Virus record (IMG/VR): IMGVR_UViG_3300024999_000119
Span: 1-58,302 of that record
Origin: a virus
Strand: one strand, 5' to 3'
Length of the DNA stretch: 58,302 bases
Shown here: one piece after another, positions 6,844-15,294 of the stretch
How the letters are laid out: every line of letters begins with the position of its first letter
How positions within the stretch are numbered: position 1 is the first letter of the stretch
Notes under the pieces: generated by a model
Database searches by the model: none
What the model saw: the letters and a program-made list of their open reading frames with translations, nothing else
What the model was told of the DNA's origin: nothing
Made by a program: the position numbers and the translations under genes

Positions 6844-7623
6844 ATGGCATTGCCAGTATTTGAAGAAGCTGGAAGTGGTAATCCAGAAAGAATATTTTTG
6901 TATTCTCATCCAAAAGTAGGGAAGACTACATTATTAAGTGGATTACCTAATAATTTAATTGTAGATACAGAAAATGGAAGTAATTCTATTCCTGGTATAA
7001 GATATAATTTAATTAAAGAATCTAAAAAGAAAAACAAAACACCACTCATTATGTTCAGAGCATTAGCAAAAGCAATAGCAGCTAAAAATGAAGAGATTAA
7101 TGATTATGCTTATGATTATATATCTATTGATACTGTAACTGGTATGGAAGATTTAGCATTAGAATTAGCAACAGAAAACTTCAAGAAATCAGTCATTGGG
7201 AAACAATATAAAGGCAATAATGTTATTGCTGATATTCCTTCTGGTGGAGGGTATATGTGGTTTAGAGATGCATTTGAAGAATTATATAAACTATATGATG
7301 GATTAAGTCGTTATGGTTTGATATTAACTGGACATGTTAAGCTTACTAGTGTCCCAAGAGAAGGTATTGATGTTGCTGTTACTGATATTAATTTAACCGG
7401 AAAACTAAAAGATTTTATCACTAGAGAAGTTGATGCTATTGGTACATTAGAAAGAAATAAAGATAATCTTAAACAAGTTATGGTTAGCTTTATAACAGAT
7501 ACAAGAAGTTTAGCAATGGGAGCAAGACAAGCCCATATAGCTAATAAGAAATTCGTAATAAGTGAATTACAGGAAGATGGAACTTTCAAATTCTTTTGGG
7601 ATAAGATATATCTTAAAAAATAA
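6844..7623 (+). CDS. Sak4-like RecA-fold recombination ATPase, 259 aa
   Basis: Walker A is HPKVGKTTLL (residues about 22-31) and Walker B is YDYISIDTVTG (about 93-103), with a following GHVK strand (about 165). Length and order match phage AAA_24 / Sak4-type RadA-like ATPases, which promote single-strand annealing and work with a phage SSB. The next gene is an SSB-like protein, the usual partner. Start at 6844 with AGGAGA. Confident as a RecA-fold ATPase, less so on the Sak4 subtype. Confidence 0.75.
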   Translation: MALPVFEEAGSGNPERIFLYSHPKVGKTTLLSGLPNNLIVDTENGSNSIPGIRYNLIKESKKKNKTPLIMFRALAKAIAAKNEEINDYAYDYISIDTVTGMEDLALELATENFKKSVIGKQYKGNNVIADIPSGGGYMWFRDAFEELYKLYDGLSRYGLILTGHVKLTSVPREGIDVAVTDINLTGKLKDFITREVDAIGTLERNKDNLKQVMVSFITDTRSLAMGARQAHIANKKFVISELQEDGTFKFFWDKIYLKK

Positions 7624-7663
7624 GTTCTATTTATAATTAAATAACAAAAAAAAGGAGAAACAA

Positions 7664-8287
7664 ATGGCTCAATTAATGGATCCAAATGCAACATCATTTG
7701 AAAGTGATGGAATTTTTATTCAAGAAGCAAAAATAACAAATGTAACAAAAGGGAAAGAAGATCCACAATATCCAAAACAAATGAATTATGTATTGGAATT
7801 GGAATTTGAAAAGAAAGCAAAAGAAGGTAGTATAGCAGAAACATATAAAAAGAATATGTATTTAACTGGTAATTTGTTAAAGAATGGTAATATCCCATTA
7901 AATCTAACTAATTTTCTTTATGCTGTTGGAATAGCGAATACAGAGAATTTAGATAAATTAGTAGAAGATTTTAGTACATCTAATATTTCTAAAGAATTGA
8001 AAGAATTATTAATTGGTAAAAAGATTATGACTCTTCAATTTGTAAGTGGTACTTATACATCAGAAAAAGATGGAACAGAAAAACCTTCTTATAAATTCTG
8101 GAATATGCAATGTGAAGGATTTAAATATCCTAATCTATTTTCTACTGAAATAGATAATAAGATTATTAGAGAAGAATTCAAAAAGAAATGTGAAAGTAGT
8201 TACCCACCAAAATATACACCAGAAGTCTTAACTGCTAATACAGAAACAAAGCAAGAAGATACAACCGAAGAAGAAGATTTAATATAA
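7664..8287 (+). CDS. SSB-like protein with acidic tail, 207 aa
   Basis: The first ~150 residues alternate beta-strand and loop with aromatic residues (KMNYVLELEFEKK, SYKFWNMQCEGF), consistent with an OB-type ssDNA-binding domain. The last 20 residues are acidic and end in EEEDLI, resembling the acidic, hydrophobic-tipped tails by which SSBs recruit partners. It directly follows the Sak4-like ATPase and is followed by a terminator. Family assignment is by context and architecture, not by a diagnostic motif. Confidence 0.55.
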   Translation: MAQLMDPNATSFESDGIFIQEAKITNVTKGKEDPQYPKQMNYVLELEFEKKAKEGSIAETYKKNMYLTGNLLKNGNIPLNLTNFLYAVGIANTENLDKLVEDFSTSNISKELKELLIGKKIMTLQFVSGTYTSEKDGTEKPSYKFWNMQCEGFKYPNLFSTEIDNKIIREEFKKKCESSYPPKYTPEVLTANTETKQEDTTEEEDLI

Positions 8288-8294
8288 CAATCTT

Positions 8295-8330
8295 AAAGTC
8301 CTTAATTATTGATTTAGTTAAGGACTTTTT
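8295..8330 (+). terminator. rho-independent terminator
   Basis: Perfect 11-bp stem AAAGTCCTTAA (8295-8305) and TTAAGGACTTT (8318-8328), 12-base loop, then a T-run. It ends or attenuates transcription after the SSB-like gene, within the long operon. Confidence 0.8.
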
Positions 8331-8345
8331 ATTTAAGGAAATTAT

Positions 8346-8540
8346 ATGAAACAATTAGAAATCCAAGAAGCAATACAAGAAGCTGGGTATAATGTAGTAA
8401 CTTGTGGTGATTGTGGGTGTGTATTCTTCCATGAAATTGGTGAAAAGATATTAGTTTGTCCTCATTGTGATGAAGAACAGGAATGTTCTGATGCTCCCGA
8501 TTTATTTTACCCACAATGGAGTTCAGACATAAATAAATAG
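8346..8540 (+). CDS. zinc-finger protein, 64 aa
   Basis: CGDCGC near residue 20 and CPHC near residue 38 form a four-cysteine zinc site; the C-terminus is aromatic. Start at 8346 behind AAGGA. It and the following gene are small cysteine-rich proteins just upstream of the primase-helicase and may be DNA- or protein-binding accessories. Confidence 0.5.
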   Translation: MKQLEIQEAIQEAGYNVVTCGDCGCVFFHEIGEKILVCPHCDEEQECSDAPDLFYPQWSSDINK

Positions 8541-8549
8541 AGGAATAAT

Positions 8550-8711
8550 ATGAAAATGCAAGAATGCGATAAATGTGAATTTAAGTATTATCAAGCTAAT
8601 AAATTAATTTGCAGAAAAAAATATAAACCAAGATTTTATTTACCTAAACATCCTTATGATGCTAACTTTGGATATAAATGTAAATGTGATGATTTTAAAG
8701 CGAAGGAATGA
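8550..8711 (+). CDS. cysteine-rich small protein, 53 aa
   Basis: Start at 8550 behind AGGAATA. Basic protein with an ECDKCEF pair near the N-terminus, one central Cys and KCKC near the end: a probable zinc-binding mini-domain. The stop at 8711 overlaps the candidate starts of the primase-helicase, indicating coupled translation. No family recognised. Confidence 0.5.
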   Translation: MKMQECDKCEFKYYQANKLICRKKYKPRFYLPKHPYDANFGYKCKCDDFKAKE

Positions 8712-8713
8712 TG

Positions 8714-10519
8714 ATGGAACAATATATAGAAATTACAAACTTTTTAGATGTTAGAGGAAAGTTTTATCCTACAACTGCATTAAAGAAGTTCATAAAACCT
8801 AATATGGAGACTTATAGAAGTTATTTTATATATGATGAAGTTATAGTACAAAAGATAAAAGAAGGAAAAGAAATAGGTGGAAAAGGTACTACTGGAAAGT
8901 TTTATCTTAATCAAATAGTATTTGATATAGATAGAGGAGATAAAGATTTTATTACTTTATTAAATCAAGTTAAAGATGTTGTTAATATATTGATTAAAGA
9001 ATATGATTTAGAGTCTCAATTTCAGATATGGTTTAGTGGAAGAGGATTTCATATTCATTTGCCTAATATATTTGATTTTCAACCTTCTAATAACCTTCCA
9101 GACATCGTTAGAGCTACTATAGGAGAGATATTTCCTATGGTTGATACTAAACCTATACATAAGAGAGGTCTTATTCGTGTAGGTGGTTCTATGAACGTTA
9201 AATCGAGTCTTTATAAAGTAGCAATAACAGAAGATGAGTTATGGGACTTAACAGAAGAGCAAGTTATAGATTGGAGTAGCAAAAATAGACAAATAGAACT
9301 AATCAAACCAAAAGATTATCCTATATATCCAGATTTAATAATCTATCCTAAAGAGAAAGAAACTATTGGAGTAGAACCATTAGCTTTGACTATGAAGATC
9401 AAACCTAACGATGATGTAACATGTATGCAACGAATATTAGAAAGAGGAGCAGTTGAAGGACATAGACATGATGATGTGCTGTTATTAACATCTTGGATTA
9501 GAAGAAAGAATCTTCCTATCCAAATAGCAATGAGTACAGTAGAATCTTTCGTGAAGGAAAAATCTTCTGAATGGACTAGATTAGTTTATGGTGGATATAA
9601 AAATGAATATTCTTATGGATGTGATAATCCTACATTAAAGAAATATTGTTCACCAAGTTGCATTCATTATCAGCATAAAAACTATTTACCTAAGATATTT
9701 GGGATGCAAAAGATGCAAGAATTGTATTCTGAATCATTAAGAAGTGGATGGAAAGAAAATGCTATAAATATGGCTAATTTCTTTGGTATAACAGATGAAA
9801 AAGGTATGTGGTTAAGACCTGGTCATGTTATTGGTATAGTTGCCGACACAGGAAATTCAAAAAGCGCTCTGATGCAAAACCTTTGTTTAGCTTATAGAGA
9901 TTTTGGAAAGATATTCTATATAAATACAGAAATGCCAGATGATGAATTATGGGAAAGATTCTTGACTATTGATTTAATGATAAATAATGAAGAAGTTAGA
10001 GAAAGAACAATGAATGGAGAAGTATTAGGAGAAGGAATGAACCATATTCAATACTTAGCTATAATACCAAAATATGAAGATTTAAGAAAGAGTATAAGAA
10101 CAATAGCACCAAAGATATTGATAATTGATGTTATTGATGATATTAATTTAAAAGGTGGGAGAGATATTCATAATCAAGAAGATATGTTTGCTGATATTAA
10201 ACAATTATCAAAAGAGTTAAAGATGATTACATTTATGGTACATCACGTGACTAAATCGTCTGTAATGAATGATAATGGTTCTTCTAAGAATGTAACAAAA
10301 CATAGTGGGAAAGGCAGTTCAGCTTTTGAACAGAAATGTGATTTAATGCTTGGTATAAATGGGGATCCAAAAACACCATTTAGAAAAGTAGAGCATTTAA
10401 AAGGAAGAAGTACAAAACCATTTGTTACAAATTATTATGTTGATCCAGATACATTCAAATATGTTATAATTAAAGATAGTCCACCATCAACAAACAATAA
10501 AGCTAAATTAGCTAGATAA
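8714..10519 (+). CDS. primase-helicase (AEP-type primase fused to a DnaB-type helicase), 601 aa
   Basis: The N-terminal half has archaeo-eukaryotic primase motifs: IVFDIDRGD (metal-binding D-x-D, about residue 75), WFSGRGFHIHLP (about 110) and RVGGSMNVKSSLYK (about 160). A cysteine cluster CDNPTLKKYCSPSC near 300 looks like the primase-linked zinc site. The C-terminal half is a RecA-fold helicase with Walker A IVADTGNSKSAL (about 375), Walker B KILIIDVIDD and a VHHVTKS strand. Three ATGs lie in a row; 8714 has the best spacing from AAGGA. It should unwind and prime the phage origin for the host replisome, since no DNA polymerase is seen here. Confidence 0.8.
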   Translation: MEQYIEITNFLDVRGKFYPTTALKKFIKPNMETYRSYFIYDEVIVQKIKEGKEIGGKGTTGKFYLNQIVFDIDRGDKDFITLLNQVKDVVNILIKEYDLESQFQIWFSGRGFHIHLPNIFDFQPSNNLPDIVRATIGEIFPMVDTKPIHKRGLIRVGGSMNVKSSLYKVAITEDELWDLTEEQVIDWSSKNRQIELIKPKDYPIYPDLIIYPKEKETIGVEPLALTMKIKPNDDVTCMQRILERGAVEGHRHDDVLLLTSWIRRKNLPIQIAMSTVESFVKEKSSEWTRLVYGGYKNEYSYGCDNPTLKKYCSPSCIHYQHKNYLPKIFGMQKMQELYSESLRSGWKENAINMANFFGITDEKGMWLRPGHVIGIVADTGNSKSALMQNLCLAYRDFGKIFYINTEMPDDELWERFLTIDLMINNEEVRERTMNGEVLGEGMNHIQYLAIIPKYEDLRKSIRTIAPKILIIDVIDDINLKGGRDIHNQEDMFADIKQLSKELKMITFMVHHVTKSSVMNDNGSSKNVTKHSGKGSSAFEQKCDLMLGINGDPKTPFRKVEHLKGRSTKPFVTNYYVDPDTFKYVIIKDSPPSTNNKAKLAR

Positions 10520-10529
10520 AAGGAGAAAA

Positions 10530-10748
10530 ATGAAAAATAAAACATTAACTGTAACAGAAAGAATAGGGAACAAAGAATTAAAGTTTGTTATTATGATAAA
10601 TCCTTCAGATGATTTTCCTTGTGAAGTTTATGAAGCAGAAGCAATAGGTGATAAATTCAGTTTTAACTTTATTGAAGGCTTTTCTCATTTAACAGATGCA
10701 TTCTCTTTTGCTGGTAAAATGAAAATGGATAATAAAAAGAATGGATAA
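10530..10748 (+). CDS. hypothetical protein, 72 aa
   Basis: Start at 10530 behind AAAAGGAG. Small alpha/beta protein (KELKFVIMINPSDDFPCEVYE); no family recognised. Its end overlaps the resolvase start by eight bases. Confidence 0.5.
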   Translation: MKNKTLTVTERIGNKELKFVIMINPSDDFPCEVYEAEAIGDKFSFNFIEGFSHLTDAFSFAGKMKMDNKKNG

Positions 10749-11193
10749 TATTGTTGCTGGTATTGATATAGGATTACATGGTAGTTGCTGTATATATCTT
10801 AATGGTAAATATTATGCTTATAAACCTATGGAGTATGTGCAGTTATTTAAACGTTTTGATGGAATACCAATTTCAGTATATATAGAACAAATACATGCAT
10901 TTCCTGGAATGGCTAGTAAAACATTATGGTCAATGGCAGAAGAGTATGGGAGAGTTCTAGGTATAATGGAAACATTAGATATTCCTATTACTTTTGTAAC
11001 TGCACAGAAATGGCAAAGGGATTTAGATTTGCCAAAAAAACAAGATTATACACAGAGAAAAGAAAATCTATTCTTAAAAGCAAAAGAACTATTTCCAAAT
11101 GAACCAGTATTCAAATATAATGCAGATTCTTATCTTATTTGTAGATATGGAATAAAGGATATGGACAATGAAGCTGAAAAGACAAGAAGTTGA
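10741..11193 (+). CDS. RuvC-like Holliday-junction resolvase, 150 aa
   Basis: The RNase H-fold acidic residues can be followed: GIDIGLHGS (first Asp, residue ~9), YIEQIHAFPG (Glu, ~45) and KYNADSYLICRYG (Asp, ~130). This is the RuvC / phage resolvase pattern. It resolves branched recombination or packaging intermediates before terminase cuts. It lies just after the primase-helicase and overlaps both neighbours. Confidence 0.75.
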   Translation: MDNIVAGIDIGLHGSCCIYLNGKYYAYKPMEYVQLFKRFDGIPISVYIEQIHAFPGMASKTLWSMAEEYGRVLGIMETLDIPITFVTAQKWQRDLDLPKKQDYTQRKENLFLKAKELFPNEPVFKYNADSYLICRYGIKDMDNEAEKTRS

Positions 11194-11323
11194 ATATCTT
11201 CAAAGATTAGTTATGAAAGAAATTAATAGTGATAAAATTAAGAGAGGTGATAATGCTTCTCTTAATTATGCTATTGGATTAATAATATTAAATAAGTTGA
11301 AAGGAGAGAATAATGGAAAATAA
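11168..11323 (+). CDS. small hypothetical protein, 51 aa
   Basis: This short frame starts at 11168 inside the end of the resolvase gene with an AAAGGA site about seven bases ahead. It overlaps the next gene by 11 bases. The product is helical (MKLKRQEVEYLQRLVMKEIN). It fills what would otherwise be a 120-base gap in a tightly packed operon. Confidence 0.5.
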   Translation: MKLKRQEVEYLQRLVMKEINSDKIKRGDNASLNYAIGLIILNKLKGENNGK

Positions 11324-11579
11324 AATTGGAAAATTATTAGATTGGATCAAAGAAGAAAAGAAAGATATTATTTCTTGTATTATTGAAAGAGCAATTATGT
11401 ACAATAAAGATGCTTGTGGTCGTGATGCTTGGTTATTTGATAGTTCAATATTAGATGATAATTTTATAGATTGGGGAGAAGAAGATTTAGAGAATCACAA
11501 TTGGGATTTAAGTAGATTAAAAACATTAGAAGAAATACAAATAAAATTATTAAGAACAATATTATTGGAGGATATGTGA
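11313..11579 (+). CDS. hypothetical protein, 88 aa
   Basis: Start at 11313 behind AAAGGAGAG. Acidic helical protein with a tryptophan-rich centre; no family recognised. The stop overlaps the GTG start of the next gene (GTGA). Confidence 0.5.
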   Translation: MENKIGKLLDWIKEEKKDIISCIIERAIMYNKDACGRDAWLFDSSILDDNFIDWGEEDLENHNWDLSRLKTLEEIQIKLLRTILLEDM

Positions 11580-12130
11580 ACCTATTAAGAAATCAAAGCA
11601 AGAAAGATAGAATATTATCTTTGATAGAATACAATTATGGTGAAATAAGTGAAAATGAAGAAAAACAAATATTAGATTTAGATTCTTTGATTAAAGAAGA
11701 TGTTCAAACTTATGGTTTAATGATAGTTGAAAAAGATTTTGAATCAAGAATGGATAATCTTAAACAGATTAAAAAAGAAATAGATAATCAAATAAAGTAT
11801 TTGGAATCTGAAAAGAATAAGATTAAATATACATTAGCTAAATATTTAGAAGAGTTTGGTTCACAAGAAGTAGAAACTGCAAGTGGTACTAAATTATTAA
11901 AAGTAGGTTATACAGAAAGAAGAAGTATTAATATTGATTTAGTAGAACCTAAGTATGGAAAGTATATCGTTGAATTAGATGCTAGTATATTTAATGAAAT
12001 AATTGATATTCTAAATTCTATGACAACAGATTATGATTTTGAAAGAAAAGTATTGTTAGCTGATTTGCCAGATGATCATAAAGCTATTAGCAAAGAGATG
12101 AATCCACAAATCAAATTAGTTAAAAAATAA
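11576..12130 (+). CDS. Gp157-like coiled-coil protein, 184 aa
   Basis: GTG start at 11576 (TTGGAGG site, GTGA overlap). A long coiled coil (about residues 45-85, EKDFESRMDNLKQIKKEID) is followed by a beta segment SGTKLLKVGYTERRSINID and an acidic region. This order matches the siphophage Gp157 family, which is found next to SSB and recombination genes in many phages and whose function is unclear. The context fits. Confidence 0.55.
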   Translation: MNLLRNQSKKDRILSLIEYNYGEISENEEKQILDLDSLIKEDVQTYGLMIVEKDFESRMDNLKQIKKEIDNQIKYLESEKNKIKYTLAKYLEEFGSQEVETASGTKLLKVGYTERRSINIDLVEPKYGKYIVELDASIFNEIIDILNSMTTDYDFERKVLLADLPDDHKAISKEMNPQIKLVKK

Positions 12131-12140
12131 GGAGTGAGAT

Positions 12141-12350
12141 ATGGTAATTGAATTGCCAGTAGTCTATGATGAAGTTGAAGAAAATACAAAAACATTATTT
12201 AGAATACCAGATAATAATTTAGTTAGGATTAATGAAAATGATGAATATCCACAAAAGACTAATTTGTTTATAGGTACAGAAGAGTTTATGTATTTAATAG
12301 ACTTACCTTATGAATTAGTTAGAGAGTTGATAATACAAAGTGACAAATAA
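12141..12350 (+). CDS. hypothetical protein, 69 aa
   Basis: Start at 12141 with GGAGTGAG. Small acidic protein, no family recognised. A long perfect inverted repeat begins nine bases after its stop. Confidence 0.5.
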   Translation: MVIELPVVYDEVEENTKTLFRIPDNNLVRINENDEYPQKTNLFIGTEEFMYLIDLPYELVRELIIQSDK

Positions 12351-12358
12351 GCTCTATA

Positions 12359-12432
12359 AAGCTCTACAATCAATTATAATGTTAAACCTATCTAAATGTA
12401 TATGTAATAGATATTATTTGATTGTAGAGCTT
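12359..12432. other. long hairpin (15-bp perfect stem), candidate structured RNA
   Basis: AAGCTCTACAATCAA (12359-12373) and TTGATTGTAGAGCTT (12418-12432) are perfectly complementary. The 44-base loop holds further pairable sequence (ATAAT/ATTAT, TATCT/AGATA). It sits alone between two genes. It has no T-run and is longer than a typical terminator. Candidates are an mRNA-processing site, a small RNA or a mobile hairpin. Confidence 0.6.
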
Positions 12433-12458
12433 GTTAGACAGCTTAAATAGGAGGATAT

Positions 12459-12782
12459 ATGAAAGATAAAAGAATAAAAAGTTTTATTGGATATTTAATG
12501 GCTATTACCGGATTAGTAATAGCAATATTAACAAATTACACTCAAAGATTTAATAATCCAGATTTATCAGAAACAAGAATATTTTTAGAGAATTTCTTTT
12601 CTTATACTATTGGTATAGTGATGTTCATTGTAGGTATGTGGCTTACAAGAGATGAGAAAACAGACAAGAACAAAACACAATGTAAACATTTGCATACTGT
12701 AGAAATTAGAAGAAGTTATGAGGATAGATATATTAAATTAGTATGCCTGGATTGTGATAAAATAATTTATAAAGATATTTAG
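12459..12782 (+). CDS. two-helix membrane protein with zinc tail, 107 aa
   Basis: Two membrane segments (about residues 8-25 and 48-65) are followed by a cytoplasmic tail with CKHLH and CLDC, a likely zinc site. Start at 12459 behind AGGAGG. The N-terminal topology resembles small phage membrane proteins, including holin-like ones, but it lies far from the lysis cassette. Role unknown. Confidence 0.55.
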   Translation: MKDKRIKSFIGYLMAITGLVIAILTNYTQRFNNPDLSETRIFLENFFSYTIGIVMFIVGMWLTRDEKTDKNKTQCKHLHTVEIRRSYEDRYIKLVCLDCDKIIYKDI

Positions 12783-12791
12783 GAGTAATCA

Positions 12792-13061
12792 ATGGCACTA
12801 AAAATAACAATAAATGTATTTGATGAAACAGTAAACAATTACACTAATGTTCCTATGGGAGCATATAGTGAAGAAACAAGAAAAGCTAATGTAAGAGCAA
12901 ATAACAAAAGAAAAGAAGAAAATGAAGCTAAAAGATTTCACTATCCAACAGATGGTGATTTCTTTATTCCAAATAAATCATCTTCATATAGAAATGGTGC
13001 ATTTTGGATGACACAAGATTTGAAACCTAATGGAATTTATCCATTAAATAATGAGATGTAA
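12792..13061 (+). CDS. hypothetical protein, 89 aa
   Basis: Start at 12792 with AGGAG. Basic central helix (TRKANVRANNKRKEENEAKR) and an aromatic C-terminus. No family recognised. Confidence 0.5.
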   Translation: MALKITINVFDETVNNYTNVPMGAYSEETRKANVRANNKRKEENEAKRFHYPTDGDFFIPNKSSSYRNGAFWMTQDLKPNGIYPLNNEM

Positions 13062-13089
13062 TATAATCATAAGAATGAAAGGAGTACAA

Positions 13090-13314
13090 ATGGATGGTAA
13101 GAAATTTGATAGTGCAAAAAGTTTTATAAATACAATGATGGATAATGAGGGTGTAATATTCTATGATAATTATGGCAGACAATGGAAATATGAAAATTAT
13201 AAATTCTATTTTAAGGACATCCCCGAATATGCTATTATGAAAGAAGGATTAGAATGTTTACACTTATTTGGGACGTATATTAACTATGAAGGAGAATTAA
13301 AATGCAAGATTTAA
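13090..13314 (+). CDS. hypothetical protein, 74 aa
   Basis: The frame is open from 13051, but the AAAGGAG site is directly before the ATG at 13090, so I start there. Aromatic, probably globular domain (NYGRQWKYENYKFYFKDIPE). It overlaps the next gene by 13 bases. Confidence 0.5.
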   Translation: MDGKKFDSAKSFINTMMDNEGVIFYDNYGRQWKYENYKFYFKDIPEYAIMKEGLECLHLFGTYINYEGELKCKI

Positions 13315-13720
13315 CTAAAATATTAAAAATAGGTGATATAGTGTTTATAGGATTTCTTCAAAAATGGGGTATAGTGGAAAGTATAAATTCAAATAGATTA
13401 GAATATCCTATAATGGTTAGAGTATCAGACTCAGAAATATATACATTTACAATAGAGGGGTATGTCCACCCAATGTCTAAAATTTGCCAACTATACCTAA
13501 AAGAACTAATTTATCCAATATTACATTTCCCAGAACCAAAACCAGAAATTGCAGTTGATACAAAAATGTTGGTTTGGGATTGGGACAAAAAAAGAAAAGA
13601 CATTTTTCACACTTTAATGGAAAGGGAAGATGTTGCTGTTTTGAAAATGGTGGTACATCATTTATCAGTGAAGGTGCTACATATCCTTGGGAATTTTATG
13701 AAATATATGAGGAAAAATAA
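13302..13720 (+). pseudogene. frameshifted phage protein (would be 139 aa)
   Basis: The frame from 13302 reads sensibly to about residue 95 (TKMLVWDWDKK) and then becomes unlike a protein. Adding one A to the A7 run at 13587-13593 shifts into a frame reading RHFSHFNGKGRC, then FENGGTSFISEG and YPWEFYEIYEEK, ending at TAA 13718-13720. That stop overlaps the next ATG (13720) as TAATG, the usual junction in this operon. The unshifted frame would run over the next gene to 13745. The restored protein looks like a small beta-barrel phage protein; function unknown. Confidence 0.7.
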
Positions 13721-13998
13721 TGACAACACAAGAAAAAGCATATAAACATTTCGGAAGAGAATACCAATTAGACAAATTAGAAGAAGAACTAACAGAACTT
13801 CTATTGGCAATAAAATATTATCGAATAAGAAAGATTAAATATAAAGAACTAATATCAGAATTTGCTGATATGTTAATAACAAAAGATTATTTATTTATGG
13901 TTTTAACTGAAGATTTAGGCTATGACTCAAAAGAAGTTGTTGAAGAAGAAATTAAATTTAAGTTAAACAGAACAGAAAAAATATTGGAAAGGAAATAA
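13720..13998 (+). CDS. MazG-like protein, 92 aa
   Basis: The motif LDKLEEELTELLLAIKYY followed by ELISEFADMLI matches the metal-binding helices (E-x-x-E ... E-x-x-D) of MazG-type NTP pyrophosphohydrolases. The length fits a single small domain. Such enzymes clear abnormal nucleotides or lower ppGpp, and phages use them to manage the host starvation response. Start at 13720 in a TAATG overlap. Confidence 0.6.
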   Translation: MTTQEKAYKHFGREYQLDKLEEELTELLLAIKYYRIRKIKYKELISEFADMLITKDYLFMVLTEDLGYDSKEVVEEEIKFKLNRTEKILERK

Positions 13999-13999
13999 A

Positions 14000-14224
14000 A
14001 TGGAAACTCAAGATTGCATTTATTTCATCAATGGTTATTGTGAAGATGATAATTATATTAAGAATCTTCCAAGTCATAGGACAATGGATGTTCAATGCAG
14101 TTGCAATGGAACTGACGCTTGTAGCAATTACACTACTTTTTTGGAAGAACCACCAACGGAAAAACAAATTGTTGAAGATATTTATAATTCGTTAAGAAAT
14201 TTAAGATTTAAGGAGTTGGAATGA
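14000..14224 (+). CDS. cysteine-rich small protein, 74 aa
   Basis: Five cysteines (CIYFINGYC, CSC, C) suggest a zinc-bound mini-domain. Start at 14000 behind AAGGAAAT. No family recognised. Overlaps the next gene by 4 bases. Confidence 0.5.
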   Translation: METQDCIYFINGYCEDDNYIKNLPSHRTMDVQCSCNGTDACSNYTTFLEEPPTEKQIVEDIYNSLRNLRFKELE

Positions 14225-14544
14225 GTATAACAGAACAAACAGAGTATGAGATTAGAATAAAGAATTTTATTGCTAAAAGTGCAATGGAAGCCTTTAGAAG
14301 CAAAACAAAATTATCTGAATTGCCATTAAGATTAGAGCAAGGTAGCAGCACACACCATCCAGATAAAAAAGGTGGAATGACTACGCATAACATTGTTTTA
14401 TGGTGCAAGTTTTTAGATAATGATTGGTTTAGACCTTTTGGGAATTTCAGCAAAACACAAATAATTGGAATGATAGAAATTTGCAGCAATGATAATCAAA
14501 TTGTTTCGTTAATGCGATTATTATCTGCTAAGGAGTTAAAATGA
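14221..14544 (+). CDS. hypothetical protein, 107 aa
   Basis: Start at 14221 after AGGAGTTGGA. No family recognised; contains STHHPDKKGGMTTHN and a hydrophobic helix near the end. The leader AAGGAGTT and first residues MSIT are repeated at the next gene, perhaps a local duplication of the translation start. Confidence 0.5.
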   Translation: MSITEQTEYEIRIKNFIAKSAMEAFRSKTKLSELPLRLEQGSSTHHPDKKGGMTTHNIVLWCKFLDNDWFRPFGNFSKTQIIGMIEICSNDNQIVSLMRLLSAKELK

Positions 14545-14963
14545 GCATAACTGATAGAAAACAAATATCCTTTTTAAGTATGATAGCTGGATTTGCTCAA
14601 TTAAGTTATTTTGGAGCTTTATCTGACGAGATAGTTAACATTGCAAGTAAAGGAATAGATACTTACGCTGAATTAACAGTAATGAGCAAAAATGATTTCA
14701 AAAGGATTAAAAAGTTCTTCCAATATGCTGAATCCGAAATAACAAAGTTGCATTACAATACAAGTAATATTATGATGCTAAGTATTGTTTTAGCTATCTG
14801 TTCGGACTTTTTAGATGTTGTTCAAAACAAAACAAAACAAAAGGTTTGGCAAGAATTAGAAACAACTTGCAGAACAAATTTAAGCAAGAATTACAGCAAC
14901 TTTACTGATGAAATAGACAAAGCAGTTAGAGTTGTGGAATTATTAAATAATTGGAGTGAATGA
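14541..14963 (+). CDS. hypothetical helical protein, 140 aa
   Basis: All-helical protein with hydrophobic stretches but no clear membrane segment. Start at 14541 with AAGGAG and a four-base overlap with the gene before. Function unknown. Confidence 0.5.
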   Translation: MSITDRKQISFLSMIAGFAQLSYFGALSDEIVNIASKGIDTYAELTVMSKNDFKRIKKFFQYAESEITKLHYNTSNIMMLSIVLAICSDFLDVVQNKTKQKVWQELETTCRTNLSKNYSNFTDEIDKAVRVVELLNNWSE

Positions 14964-15280
14964 TGGAATTAGAAAAATTAGAAAAATTAGTGGCTATTAG
15001 AGATAAAGCCGAAGCAAAGAAGAATAAGATTGACAACTTATTACAAAAATATAAAAAGTTACAGCAGATAATTTTAGATATAAAGTATTTAATGGGAAAC
15101 GCTGGTGAAATGATATTTACAGGCAGAACTGGAAGGCTATCCGAACCAGAGTTTTTACTAATGGTAAGAATAAATGATGTTGGTGGGTGTGTAGCAATAC
15201 CAGAGTTAATGTTACAATTAGCAGATAAGCGATTGAAAGAACTTGAGGGTGAATTAAATGGTGAGTTACAAAGCAAATAA
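14963..15280 (+). CDS. coiled-coil hypothetical protein, 105 aa
   Basis: Tandem ATGs at 14960 and 14963; GGAG at 14953-14956 favours 14963. Coiled-coil N-terminus (MELEKLEKLVAIRDKAEAKK), a glycine-rich middle (FTGRTGRLSEPEF) and a helical end. No family recognised. Confidence 0.5.
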   Translation: MELEKLEKLVAIRDKAEAKKNKIDNLLQKYKKLQQIILDIKYLMGNAGEMIFTGRTGRLSEPEFLLMVRINDVGGCVAIPELMLQLADKRLKELEGELNGELQSK

Positions 15281-15294
15281 TTGGAGTGAGTGAA

